Origin: Microbaculum marinisediminis
GTDB taxonomy: Bacteria; Pseudomonadota; Alphaproteobacteria; Rhizobiales; Tepidamorphaceae
Direction: 5' to 3'
DNA length: 64,000 nt
NCBI RefSeq assembly: GCF_025397915.1
Contig: NZ_JALIDZ010000005.1
Span: forward strand, 124,001-188,000
The position numbers were made by a program, and so were the translations under genes. Numbering within the stretch: the stretch's first letter is position 1; every line of letters starts with the position of its first letter. Below are positions 24,752 to 33,022 of the stretch, piece by piece. The notes below the pieces were generated by a model. It did not search any database, was not told the origin of the DNA, and saw nothing but the letters and a program-made list of their open reading frames with translations.

Positions 24752-25015
24752 TCAGCCGGCCACTATATGCTCGGCGATCCGGACCATGAAACTGCCCAGT
24801 GCCTCGCTCATGAAGGGCAGGGTGACGATGAGCGCCAGGAACATCGCGATGATCTTCGGCACGAAGACCAGTGTCATCTCCTGGATCTGGGTGAGGGCCT
24901 GGAACAGCGCCACGACGAGGCCGACGACCAGCCCGACGAGCATCAACGGGCTCGACACCTTGATCAGCGTCCAGACGCCGTCGCGGGCGATATCGAGGAC
25001 TTCCGCACCGTTCAT
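24752..25015 (-). CDS. fliQ: Flagellar export gate protein FliQ
   Basis: An 87-residue protein with two membrane helices and the family core QALTQIQEMTLVFVPKI. It works with FliP and FliR in the export gate. The size and position between fliE and fliR are canonical. Confidence 0.96.
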   Translation of the reverse strand: MNGAEVLDIARDGVWTLIKVSSPLMLVGLVVGLVVALFQALTQIQEMTLVFVPKIIAMFLALIVTLPFMSEALGSFMVRIAEHIVAG

Positions 25016-25072
25016 TCGCTCAATCCTCCCTCGATTCAGTCGGCGGTCAGCCGACAGCCAGCCCGCTGGCCG

Positions 25073-25378
25073 TCAGATCGGCATCCTGAGAATTTCCTCG
25101 TAGGCGGCGATCACCTTGTCGCGGATCGAGACCATCGTCTCAAGCGCCAGTTCGGTCTCGGCGACGGCGGTGACGACATTGACCGGATCGGTGCCGCCGG
25201 TCAGCGCGGCGACGCTGGTTTGTTCGGCGGCGCGGCCCTGCTCGACCACGTTGGTCATTGCGGTGCCGAGCATCTCTCCGAAATCCGGCATTCCGGCCGT
25301 CTTTTCGGTGCCGGGCGCCTTCGTCATCGCGGCGTCGGCCGCGGCGGCATAGGCCTTGATCGCTGCTGCCGGGGTCAT
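25073..25378 (-). CDS. fliE: Flagellar hook-basal body protein FliE
   Basis: A 101-residue adaptor between the MS ring and the rod. The conserved C-terminal helix has VVTAVAETELALETMVSIRDKVIAAYEEILRMPI-type spacing and ends with the usual RMPI. It lies between flgC and fliQ. Confidence 0.95.
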   Translation of the reverse strand: MTPAAAIKAYAAAADAAMTKAPGTEKTAGMPDFGEMLGTAMTNVVEQGRAAEQTSVAALTGGTDPVNVVTAVAETELALETMVSIRDKVIAAYEEILRMPI

Positions 25379-25412
25379 GCGTGCTCTCCTCTCGAATCGG
25401 GTTGGGCGCGGC

Positions 25413-25823
25413 TCAGGCGCGCAGGATGTCCAGGGTGCGCTGGATCATCGTTCGGGCCGAGCGGACGATGTTCAGGTTGGCCTCGTAGCTGCGCTGGGCC
25501 TCGCGCATGTCCATCATCTCGACCAGGGTGCTGACGTTGGCGGTCTTCACGTAGCCCTTTGCATCCGCGGCCGGGTGGCCCGGCTCGTAGCGGGTCGAAA
25601 ACTCGCTCATGTCCTCGCGCACGCGCCCCGGCTTGACGATATGGGCGCCGAGTTCGCGGTCGAAATCGGCCTTGAAGGTGGGGATCTGCCGGCGATAGGG
25701 ATCGCCTCCGGCGGTGCGCGCGGTCGAATCGGCGTTTGCCAGGTTCTCCGAGACGATGCGCATCCGACTCGACTGGGCACGGAGGCCCGCGGCGGCGATC
25801 TTGAGGCTTTTCATCAGGTCCAT
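25413..25823 (-). CDS. flgC: Flagellar proximal rod protein FlgC
   Basis: A 136-residue rod protein. The N-terminal LKIAAAGLRAQSSRMRIVSENLANADST and C-terminal EAQRSYEANLNIVRSARTM helices form the rod coiled coil. It lies 15 bases after flgB. Confidence 0.96.
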   Translation of the reverse strand: MDLMKSLKIAAAGLRAQSSRMRIVSENLANADSTARTAGGDPYRRQIPTFKADFDRELGAHIVKPGRVREDMSEFSTRYEPGHPAADAKGYVKTANVSTLVEMMDMREAQRSYEANLNIVRSARTMIQRTLDILRA

Positions 25824-25838
25824 CGGCGGCTATTCCCT

Positions 25839-26246
25839 TCAGGCGCGGCGCCCGAGCGCGGTTTTCAACAGGCCAATTCCGCGCGCGTACAGGCCGGTGG
25901 CCATCTGGTAATCGAGCTGGGTCTCGGCGACCTTCATCATCTCTTCCTCGAGAACCACCGAGTTTCTGGACGGGGTGACCTCGAAAGTATCCTTGTCGTC
26001 TTGGTCCCAGGGCGACGCGGTGCCGGCGAAGCCCGCGAGGTGTCGGGAATGCGTGGCGAGCGGAGCGATGCGGCCGGGCGTGGCCACGCGATCGGCGCCG
26101 GGGAGGACGAAGGTCTCGACGTCGTTCGCGCGATATCCGGGCGTGTCGGCGTTGGCGACATTCGCCGCAAGCACGGTCTGGCGGGCCTGCAGCCAGGACA
26201 TCTTCGACTTGAGGGCGGAGAAAATCGGGATCTCGGCGATCGACAC
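25839..26246 (-). CDS. flgB: Flagellar proximal rod protein FlgB
   Basis: A 135-residue rod protein with the signature QTVLAANVANADTPGYRA near the N-terminus. The GTG at 26246 is chosen because AAAGGAG lies 5 bases upstream and the protein then has the family's usual length; longer frames start at an ATG at 26270 or a GTG at 26291. It is the first gene of the flgB-flgC-fliE-fliQ-fliR-flhB operon and diverges from fliO. Confidence 0.94.
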   Translation of the reverse strand: MSIAEIPIFSALKSKMSWLQARQTVLAANVANADTPGYRANDVETFVLPGADRVATPGRIAPLATHSRHLAGFAGTASPWDQDDKDTFEVTPSRNSVVLEEEMMKVAETQLDYQMATGLYARGIGLLKTALGRRA

Positions 26247-26307
26247 GATTGCTCCTTTCCAGCTTGCCATGTCGTCGTAGAATGGGCACACATTGCCGGG
26301 TCCATGG

Positions 26308-26322
26308 TTAATGGGATGTTAA
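26308..26322. promoter_or_regulatory. CtrA-type binding site
   Basis: An exact TTAA-N7-TTAA (TTAATGGGATGTTAA) in the divergent flgB/fliO intergenic region, 62 bases upstream of flgB. A further TTAAC half-site lies 5 bases to its right. CtrA controls early flagellar genes in this class. Confidence 0.7.
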
Positions 26323-26392
26323 TGCCGTTAACCGCTTGTTCATGATCCGATGGGGCGGAAAGTCGGGATTCCGGTGTTTCTGGCCTAATGTG

Positions 26393-26407
26393 TTAACTTT
26401 TTGTTAG
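26393..26407. promoter_or_regulatory. Second CtrA-like site, one mismatch
   Basis: TTAACTTTTTGTTAG matches TTAA-N7-TTAA except for the last base. It lies 75 bases upstream of fliO, so each divergent operon has its own candidate site. Another GTTAAC follows near 26438. Confidence 0.55.
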
Positions 26408-26481
26408 CCTTGATCCCGGCAAATTCTGCCGACGAACGTTAACGAGTTCCGTGTGCGCGGCGGACGCAGGAGGCACGTCTG

Positions 26482-28023
26482 ATGGAGTTTCTCGAAAACC
26501 TTTTAGGGGTCCAGCTGGGACTGCCGGCGAGATTCATCATCGCCTTCGTCTTCGTGCTGCTGCTGATCGCGGTGACCGCGTGGATCATCCGGCGCGTCGC
26601 AGCGGGGCGGGGCGGATTCGGCGGATCCCTGCGCGCCAAGCAGGACCGGCTGGCCATTGTGGACGCGACCCATGTCGACGCCAAGCGACGGCTGGTGCTG
26701 GTGCGCCGCGACGATGTCGAGCATCTTATCCTGATCGGCGGCCCGGCCGACGTGGTGGTGGAAGCGGGCATCGGCGACCGGTCGGTGGCCCATGCCGCCG
26801 AGCGCGTGCGCATGGAAGCGCCGGAGCCGGCAAGGCCGGCACCGCGCGGTCCGGAAGCCCCGATGCGGACGATGCGCGCCGAACCCAGCGTGCCGCCGCG
26901 CCTGTCCGACACCCAAGGCACGCGGCCGATGCGTGCCGTCGAACCGCCGGTCCCGCCGCGGCCCGCCGCGCCGCCACCCCGGCCCGCGGCCCCGGTGCGC
27001 CCGCCTGTGAGCGAGCGTCCGGCGCCCTCGGCACCGGCGCCCTCCGGACCTGAAGCCTCCGCCCCGGCACCCTCCGCACCGTCGGTGCAGCCGCCCAGGC
27101 CTTCGCCGGCCCCGGCGGCTCAGGCCCCCGAACGCCAGGCCCCTGCGACCGAGGCTCCCGCGCCCCAGGCCCCGGCGGCCAAGCCGTCCGCGCCTCAGCC
27201 CGCAGCTCAGCCGCCGGCCCAGCCGCGTGTAACGCCGCCTCCGCCTCCTTCCGCGGCGCCCGCTCCGGCGGCCCCTCCCGCAGCGCCGCCTCCGCCATCT
27301 GCGGCCAAGCCTGCCGCGCCCAGGGAGCCGTCGCATCCCGAGCCGAGCCGCCCCGAGCCGCCCCGGCAACCCATAGCAAGGCCGTCTGCGCCATCGCCAT
27401 CGCCTTCGGCGCCGCCCTCAGTTCCGCGGCCCGCCGTGCCGCCGCTCGCCGTGCCGTCGCCTGCATCGTCGACTGCGGCAGGATCTACGCCTTCAGAGCG
27501 GCCGAAAGCGCCGGAACCGGTCGCGGCAAGGCCTTCGCCAGCGCCGGTGCCGCCGGCTCCGTCCCCAGCTTCGGCTCCGGCCCCTTCGGCACCGTCCCCG
27601 GCGCCCTCCGCGCCGAAGCCGGAAGCGTCTGCGGACGACGAGGCCAAGCCGGCCGGCGCCGCGCAGGGGCGCGATGCACAGCTGGAGGAAATGGCGCAGC
27701 GTCTGGAAGCCGCATTGAAGCGACCGCTGACACCGTCCGGCACACCTACGCCAGGAGCGCCTGCGTCCGGGGCGCCCGCCCGTCCGGCGGCCCCACTTCC
27801 GGCCGCTCCGCCCCCGGCGGCACCGCCGCCTTCCTCCGGATCGGGCGAAGCCGGTGCTTCGGCACCTCCGCCGCCGAAGCGGGAACCGGACTTCGATCTG
27901 GCGGCCGCCGTTGCCGCGGAACTCAATCTCGAGGCTGACAAGCTCGAAGACGAGGCCGACGCCGAGAAGAAGTCGGCGAAAGACATCAGCATCTACGACG
28001 AGATCCTGAAGCGGGATACCTGA
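26482..28023 (+). CDS. fliO: FliO-like flagellar protein with very long Pro/Ala-rich tail
   Basis: A 513-residue protein, whereas FliO is usually 100-250. Residues 1-100 are the FliO part: one membrane helix (about 18-38) and the small cytoplasmic domain AIVDATHVDAKRRLVLVRRDDVEHLILIGGPADVVVE. From about 105 to 480 it is low-complexity Pro/Ala/Ser-rich sequence with APAPQAPAA-type repeats. It ends with an acidic helix. FliO chaperones FliP assembly, and fliP follows 2 bases downstream. The tail has strong codon bias, so open frames occur on all strands here. Confidence 0.85.
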   Translation: MEFLENLLGVQLGLPARFIIAFVFVLLLIAVTAWIIRRVAAGRGGFGGSLRAKQDRLAIVDATHVDAKRRLVLVRRDDVEHLILIGGPADVVVEAGIGDRSVAHAAERVRMEAPEPARPAPRGPEAPMRTMRAEPSVPPRLSDTQGTRPMRAVEPPVPPRPAAPPPRPAAPVRPPVSERPAPSAPAPSGPEASAPAPSAPSVQPPRPSPAPAAQAPERQAPATEAPAPQAPAAKPSAPQPAAQPPAQPRVTPPPPPSAAPAPAAPPAAPPPPSAAKPAAPREPSHPEPSRPEPPRQPIARPSAPSPSPSAPPSVPRPAVPPLAVPSPASSTAAGSTPSERPKAPEPVAARPSPAPVPPAPSPASAPAPSAPSPAPSAPKPEASADDEAKPAGAAQGRDAQLEEMAQRLEAALKRPLTPSGTPTPGAPASGAPARPAAPLPAAPPPAAPPPSSGSGEAGASAPPPPKREPDFDLAAAVAAELNLEADKLEDEADAEKKSAKDISIYDEILKRDT

Positions 28024-28025
28024 TC

Positions 28026-28862
28026 ATGCGCCGCTCTGCGCTGCGCCGGCGCACCGTGAGCGGTGCGGCGGTCCCGGGAGGAGTCCGCCTGCTGCTTGCG
28101 ATCCCGGCGATCGCGATGCTGGCGGTCACTGTCCTGACGGTCACGGTCCTGGCGGTCGGGGGGCTGGCGCTCCTGCCGGCAACTGCGGCGGCGCAGTCCA
28201 TCAACATCGATCTCGGCGAGGGAGTCGGCCTGACCGAGCGGGCGGTCCAGCTCGTCGCGCTGATCACGGTCCTGAGCCTGGCCCCGTCGATCCTGGTGAT
28301 GGTGACGTCCTTCACCCGCATCGTCGTGGTGCTGTCGCTGCTGCGCACGGCCATCGGCCTGCAGACGGCGCCGCCCAACTCGGTGATCATCTCGCTGGCG
28401 CTGTTCCTGACGGCCTTCGTCATGGCGCCCGCGTTCCAGACCGCCTACCAGGACGGAATCGAGCCGATGATCAACGAGCAGATCGAGCCGTCCGAGGCGT
28501 TCACCCGTTCGGTCGCGCCGTTCCGTACCTTCATGCTAGCCCAGGTGCGTGAAAAGGACCTGGAGCTTTTCGTGAACATGGCCGGCGCCGAGCGCCCGGC
28601 GACGCCCGACGACATCGAGCTGCGGGTGCTGGTGCCCGCCTTCATGATCTCGGAGCTGCGCCGGGCCTTCGAGATCGGCTTCCTGATCTTCGTCCCCTTC
28701 ATCGTCATCGACATGGTGGTCGCCTCGATCCTGATGTCGATGGGCATGATGATGCTGCCTCCGGTGATCATCTCGCTGCCCTTCAAGCTGATCTTCTTCG
28801 TGCTGGTGGACGGCTGGAGCCTGATCGCCGGCAGCCTGGTGGAAAGCTTCAACGCGGTCTGA
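28026..28862 (+). CDS. fliP: Flagellar export gate protein FliP
   Basis: A 278-residue core subunit of the FliPQR gate with a cleavable signal (ending ATAAAQS near residue 58). Family signatures are PSILVMVTSFTRIVVVLSLLRTAIG, FEIGFLIFVPFIVIDMVVASILMSMGM and PFKLIFFVLVDGW. The annotated start gives a longer basic N-terminus than usual; a later start within it is possible. Operon with fliO. Confidence 0.95.
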   Translation: MRRSALRRRTVSGAAVPGGVRLLLAIPAIAMLAVTVLTVTVLAVGGLALLPATAAAQSINIDLGEGVGLTERAVQLVALITVLSLAPSILVMVTSFTRIVVVLSLLRTAIGLQTAPPNSVIISLALFLTAFVMAPAFQTAYQDGIEPMINEQIEPSEAFTRSVAPFRTFMLAQVREKDLELFVNMAGAERPATPDDIELRVLVPAFMISELRRAFEIGFLIFVPFIVIDMVVASILMSMGMMMLPPVIISLPFKLIFFVLVDGWSLIAGSLVESFNAV

Positions 28863-29032
28863 CGTCCGCGCGCCCGGAGTCCGCTATCGGTCCGGAGTCC
28901 GCGCCGCGCCCGGACACTGCGACGCGCCTGGACCCTGTTTTTGCGCGTCAAAACGGGGCCGCCCATACCGTCTGACAATCCGTGTGGCCTGCCTGCGCGC
29001 CCGAACCGCTGCGGGGCCGTATCAATTTTTTT

Positions 29033-29049
29033 GTTGCGAATGAGTTGCA
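29033..29049 (+). promoter_or_regulatory. Fur-family-like operator, left copy
   Basis: GTTGCGAATGAGTTGCA upstream of the metal transporter operon. It is matched at 16 of 17 bases, in inverted orientation, by the right copy at 29075-29091. The TGC-AA...TT-GCA arrangement resembles Fur/Mur boxes of alphaproteobacteria. Confidence 0.6.
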
Positions 29050-29074
29050 TTTCCATTCTCGGGCGATAACGTAT

Positions 29075-29091
29075 TGCAAGTCATTCGCAAC
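29075..29091 (-). promoter_or_regulatory. Fur-family-like operator, right copy
   Basis: TGCAAGTCATTCGCAAC, the inverted partner of the left copy. The centres are 42 bases apart, about four helical turns. It ends 16 bases before the sitA start, so binding would block translation-proximal transcription. Confidence 0.6.
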
Positions 29092-29107
29092 ACGGAGATC
29101 AATCGGC

Positions 29108-30019
29108 ATGGCAGGCACCTTTGGGGGCAGGAGACTGGCGGGCATCGCGACCGGATTGGCGATGACGCTCGCGGTCGCGGCGGTGCCGGCCGTGGCGCAG
29201 GACAAGTTCAAGGCGGTCACCACCTTCACCGTCATCGCCGACATGGCGCGCAACGTCGCCGGCGACGCGGCGATCGTGGAGTCGATCACCAAGCCGGGCG
29301 CGGAGATCCATAACTACCAGCCGACGCCGCGCGACATCCTCAAGGCGCAGGACGCCCGGCTCGTCTTCTGGAACGGCCTGAACCTGGAACTGTGGTTCGA
29401 GAAGTTCTTCCGCAACCTCAGGGATGTTCCCGGCGCGGTGGTATCGCAGGGCGTCGAGCCGATGAGCATCGGCGAGGGGCCGTATACGGGCAAACCCAAT
29501 CCGCATGCATGGATGTCGCCGGACACCGCGCTGATCTACATCGACAACATCCGCGACGCCTTCGTGGAGCACGATCCCGACAACGCGGAGACCTACAAGG
29601 CCAACGCCGAGGCCTACAAGGCGCGGGTCACCCAGGCGATCGGCCCGATCCGCGACAAGATCGCCGCGATACCCGACAACCGGCGCTGGCTGGTGACGAG
29701 CGAGGGCGCGTTCAGCTACCTGGCGCGGGACTTCGGTCTCAGGGAGGCCTTCCTGTGGCCGATCAACGCCGATCAGCAGGGCACGCCGCAGCAGGTGCGC
29801 AAGGTGATCGACCTGGTTCGCGACAACGACATTCCCGTCGTGTTCTCGGAAAGCACCGTGTCGGCCGATCCGGCCCAGCAGGTCGCCCGCGAGACGGGAG
29901 CGGCCTATGGTGGCATTCTGTACGTGGACTCGCTGAGCGAGGCGGACGGGCCGGTGCCGACCTATATCGATCTCCTGAAGGTAACCTCCGATACGATCGT
30001 CAGGGGGCTCGCCGAATGA
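29108..30019 (+). CDS. sitA: Mn/Fe ABC transporter, periplasmic binding protein
   Basis: A 303-residue cluster A-I binding protein with a signal peptide (cleavage near VAQ-DK, 29-31). Probable metal ligands are His68 (AEIHNYQP), His133 (NPHAWMSP), Glu199 (VTSEGAFSY) and an Asp near 254 (SADPAQQ). The two-His/Glu/Asp set favours Mn2+/Fe2+ over Zn2+, and there is no His-rich loop. Four overlapping genes follow the order SBP-ATPase-permease-permease. Confidence 0.9.
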   Translation: MAGTFGGRRLAGIATGLAMTLAVAAVPAVAQDKFKAVTTFTVIADMARNVAGDAAIVESITKPGAEIHNYQPTPRDILKAQDARLVFWNGLNLELWFEKFFRNLRDVPGAVVSQGVEPMSIGEGPYTGKPNPHAWMSPDTALIYIDNIRDAFVEHDPDNAETYKANAEAYKARVTQAIGPIRDKIAAIPDNRRWLVTSEGAFSYLARDFGLREAFLWPINADQQGTPQQVRKVIDLVRDNDIPVVFSESTVSADPAQQVARETGAAYGGILYVDSLSEADGPVPTYIDLLKVTSDTIVRGLAE

Positions 30020-30960
30020 ACGACCAGCGCGGCCATCGCGCCGACGTTGCGTCCATGGATGCAGGGTCGGGACTGTCGGTGAAGGACGTGACCGTCACCT
30101 ACCGCAACGGCCATACGGCCCTGCGCGACGCGACCTTCGAGACGCCTGTCGGCACGATCACCGCGCTCGTCGGCGTCAACGGCAGCGGCAAGTCGACCCT
30201 GTTCAAGGCGATCATGGGCTTCGTGCGCGTCGCCAGGGGCTCGATCTCCATCCTCGGCAAGTCGGTCGACGCGGCGTTGAAGGCCAACGTCGTCGCCTAC
30301 GTGCCGCAGGCCGAGGAGGTCGACTGGAGCTTTCCCGTCCTCGTCGAGGACGTGGTGATGATGGGCCGCTACGGCCACATGAACATGCTGCGCATTCCCC
30401 GAGCCGCCGATCACGCGGCGGTGGAGGAGGCGCTGGCGCGGGTCGGCATGAGCGAGTTCCGCAAGCGCCAGATCGGCGAACTGTCGGGCGGCCAGAAGAA
30501 GCGCGTTTTCCTGGCGCGCGCGCTCGCCCAGGACGGGCAGGTGATCCTGCTCGACGAGCCGTTCACCGGCGTCGACGTGAAGACCGAGGAGGCCATCGTC
30601 GCCCTGCTGCGGTCGCTGCGGGAGGAGGGCCGGGTGATGCTGGTCTCCACCCACAACCTGGGCAGCGTGCCGGAGTTCTGCGACCGGACGGTGCTGCTCA
30701 AGGGAACCGTGCTCGCCCACGGCCCGACCGAGCGGATATTCACGCAGGCCAATCTGGAGAAGACCTTCGGCGGCGTGCTGCGCCATTTCGTGCTGGGCGG
30801 CACGGATCTGCACGAGGATGCCGACGACCGGCGCCTGACCGTCCTGACCGACGACGAGCGGCCGCTGGTCTTCTACGGTGACGACGACGATGCCCGGACG
30901 TCGGACCGGACGGCGGGCCGGTCGTCAAACCGGGCAGGCAAACGCGGACCGGCACCATGA
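30016..30960 (+). CDS. sitB: Mn/Fe ABC transporter, ATP-binding protein
   Basis: A 314-residue ATPase that powers metal import. It has Walker [10 protein letters not shown] (53-61), signature LSGGQKKR, Walker B VILLDEP and the H-loop His in STHN. The start ATGA overlaps the sitA stop. The last ~50 residues are an Asp/Arg-rich extension after the ATPase domain. Confidence 0.93.
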   Translation: MNDQRGHRADVASMDAGSGLSVKDVTVTYRNGHTALRDATFETPVGTITALVGVNGSGKSTLFKAIMGFVRVARGSISILGKSVDAALKANVVAYVPQAEEVDWSFPVLVEDVVMMGRYGHMNMLRIPRAADHAAVEEALARVGMSEFRKRQIGELSGGQKKRVFLARALAQDGQVILLDEPFTGVDVKTEEAIVALLRSLREEGRVMLVSTHNLGSVPEFCDRTVLLKGTVLAHGPTERIFTQANLEKTFGGVLRHFVLGGTDLHEDADDRRLTVLTDDERPLVFYGDDDDARTSDRTAGRSSNRAGKRGPAP

Positions 30961-31859
30961 TGGCGACGCTGCTGGAACCCTTTGCCTACGGCTACATGGT
31001 CAACGCCATGTGGGTCAGCGCGCTGGTCGGCGCGGTCTGCGCCTTCCTGTCGGCCTACCTGATGCTCAAGGGCTGGTCGCTGATCGGCGACGCCCTGTCC
31101 CATTCGATCGTGCCCGGCGTCGCCGGCGCCTACATGCTGGGCCTGCCGTTCTCGCTCGGCGCGTTCCTGTCGGGCGGCCTTGCCGCCGGCGCCATGCTGT
31201 TCCTCAACCAGCGTACCCGGCTGAAGGAGGACACCATCATCGGCCTGATCTTCACCTCCTTCTTCGGGCTCGGGCTGTTCATGGTGTCGCTGTCGCCGAC
31301 CTCGGTGAACATCCAGACCATCGTGCTCGGCAACATCCTGGCGATCACGCCCGGGGATACGCTGCAGCTCGCCATCATCGGCTTCGTCTCGCTCGCGGTG
31401 CTGGCGGCGAAGTGGAAGGACCTCATGGTGACCTTCTTCGACGAGACCCATGCCCGCTCCGTCGGATTGCGGCCGACGCTGCTCAAGATCGTGTTCTTCA
31501 CCCTGCTGTCGGCCTGCACGGTGGCGGCCCTGCAGACCGTGGGCGCCTTCCTGGTGATCGCTATGGTGGTGACGCCCGGCGCGACGGCCTATCTGCTCAC
31601 CGACCGGTTTCCCCGGCTCATCCTGCTCAGCATCGCGATCGGGGCCGCGACCAGCTTCGTCGGCGCCTATGCGAGCTATTTCCTCGACGGGGCGACCGGC
31701 GGCATCATCATCTGCCTGCAGACGCTGATCTTCCTGACGGCCTTCTTCCTGGCGCCCAAGCACGGGATGCTGGCGGCGCGGCGGCGCGCGGCCGAGGCGC
31801 TGAAGGCGGGCCGGCTTGCGGAGCCGGCGCTGGAACGCGAAGCGGAGGCGGCGCAATGA
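30957..31859 (+). CDS. sitC: Mn/Fe ABC transporter, permease
   Basis: A 300-residue ABC-3 family permease with about eight membrane helices. The motif [24 protein letters not shown] is the coupling region typical of Mn/Zn permeases. It overlaps sitB by 4 bases and resembles the next gene. Confidence 0.92.
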   Translation: MMATLLEPFAYGYMVNAMWVSALVGAVCAFLSAYLMLKGWSLIGDALSHSIVPGVAGAYMLGLPFSLGAFLSGGLAAGAMLFLNQRTRLKEDTIIGLIFTSFFGLGLFMVSLSPTSVNIQTIVLGNILAITPGDTLQLAIIGFVSLAVLAAKWKDLMVTFFDETHARSVGLRPTLLKIVFFTLLSACTVAALQTVGAFLVIAMVVTPGATAYLLTDRFPRLILLSIAIGAATSFVGAYASYFLDGATGGIIICLQTLIFLTAFFLAPKHGMLAARRRAAEALKAGRLAEPALEREAEAAQ

Positions 31860-32719
31860 GCCTGATCGAGACCCTCGTCCAGCCGTTCCAGTTCGCGTTC
31901 ATGCGCGACGCGCTCTTGATCTCCGTCCTGGTCGCGGTGCCGACGGCGCTGCTGTCGTGCTTCCTGGTGCTGAAGGGCTGGTCGCTGATGGGCGACGCCA
32001 TTGCCCATGCGATCCTGCCCGGCGTCGTGATCGCCTACATCCTGGCGATCCCGCTCGCCATCGGGGCCTTCGCGGCCGGCATGACCTGCGCGCTCCTGAC
32101 CGGCTTCCTGAAGGAGAACAGCCGCATCAAGCAGGATACGGTGATGGGCGTGGTGTTCTCCGGCATGTTCGGGCTCGGCATCGTGCTCTACACCAAGGTC
32201 CAGTCGGATGTGCATCTCGACCACATCCTGTTCGGCGACATGCTGGGCGTCGGCCCGGCCGACCTGTTGGAATCCGGTGTCATCGCGCTGGTGGTAACGG
32301 CGATCATCGCGGTGAAGTGGCGCGACCTGCTGCTGCACGCCTTCGATCCGGCGCAGGCGCGCACCCTCGGCCTGCCGGTGCGCCTGCTGCACTACGGCCT
32401 GTTGTCGATCCTGTCGCTGACCATCGTCGGCGCCCTCAAGGCCGTCGGCATCATCCTGGCGATCGGCATGCTGATCGCGCCGGGCGCCATCGCGTTCCTG
32501 ATCACCCGCAGCTTCGGGGCGATGCTGGTGGCGGCGGTGCTGATCGCCGCCGGCGCGTCGTTCACCGGCGTCTATCTCAGCTTCTTCATCGACAGCGCGC
32601 CGGCGCCGACCATCATCCTGCTGATGACGGGACTGTTCGTCGTCGCCCTGGTCGTGTCGTCGCGGCGGATCGCACGGGCGCAGCGGCTGGAGCACGCGGA
32701 GACGCCCCGGACGTCCTGA
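31856..32719 (+). CDS. sitD: Mn/Fe ABC transporter, second permease
   Basis: A 287-residue paralogue of the preceding permease with the same VLKGWSLMGDAIAHAILPGVVIAY motif. Together they would form a heterodimeric channel. It starts at an ATGA overlapping the sitC stop, and is the last gene of the operon. Confidence 0.92.
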   Translation: MSLIETLVQPFQFAFMRDALLISVLVAVPTALLSCFLVLKGWSLMGDAIAHAILPGVVIAYILAIPLAIGAFAAGMTCALLTGFLKENSRIKQDTVMGVVFSGMFGLGIVLYTKVQSDVHLDHILFGDMLGVGPADLLESGVIALVVTAIIAVKWRDLLLHAFDPAQARTLGLPVRLLHYGLLSILSLTIVGALKAVGIILAIGMLIAPGAIAFLITRSFGAMLVAAVLIAAGASFTGVYLSFFIDSAPAPTIILLMTGLFVVALVVSSRRIARAQRLEHAETPRTS

Positions 32720-32809
32720 TCGCGACGGTGTCCGGCTGATCTTCGATCAGAGGCAGTCGGGGCTACGGTCGAAACGTCTAGACTTCCTGGCGGCAGCCTG
32801 CGGTCGCTC

Positions 32810-33007
32810 ATGGAGGAATCCGGCCTCGACCCGGCTTCGTCTCCCGACAGGCAAGAGGCCCTTCGCGAGGACGCCAGTACCCTCTATTTCGCGGCTAGCA
32901 TCAACCGGGTCTGGGTGCTGGGGCTGATATTCGTCGGCGCCGCGATCCGGATCGCGATCGAGCTCGTGCGGGCCTGGCAATGGCTTGAGACGTTCGCGCC
33001 CGGCTAG
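32810..33007 (+). CDS. Small one-helix membrane protein, hypothetical
   Basis: A 65-codon frame with an acidic N-terminal part and one convincing membrane helix (about 34-53, VWVLGLIFVGAAIRIAIELV). There is no clear Shine-Dalgarno site, and a minus-strand frame overlaps it. It lies between sitD and the convergent helicase gene. It may be real, but support is modest. Confidence 0.4.
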   Translation: MEESGLDPASSPDRQEALREDASTLYFAASINRVWVLGLIFVGAAIRIAIELVRAWQWLETFAPG

Positions 33008-33022
33008 GCCGGGCCGACCGCC

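Larger units (their letters stand above)
28863..29107. other. fliP-sitA intergenic region
   Basis: The left half has GTCCGGAGTCCGC repeated and a hairpin CCCTGTTTT...AAAACGGGG (about 28935-28961) that may end the fliOP transcript. The right half is AT-rich promoter DNA with the paired operators listed separately. Confidence 0.5.

Noticed and set aside
26503-27992. Long minus-strand frames within the fliO region
   Set aside because: They arise from the Pro/Ala codon repeats of fliO; the plus-strand frame has the FliO domain and is followed 2 bases later by fliP.
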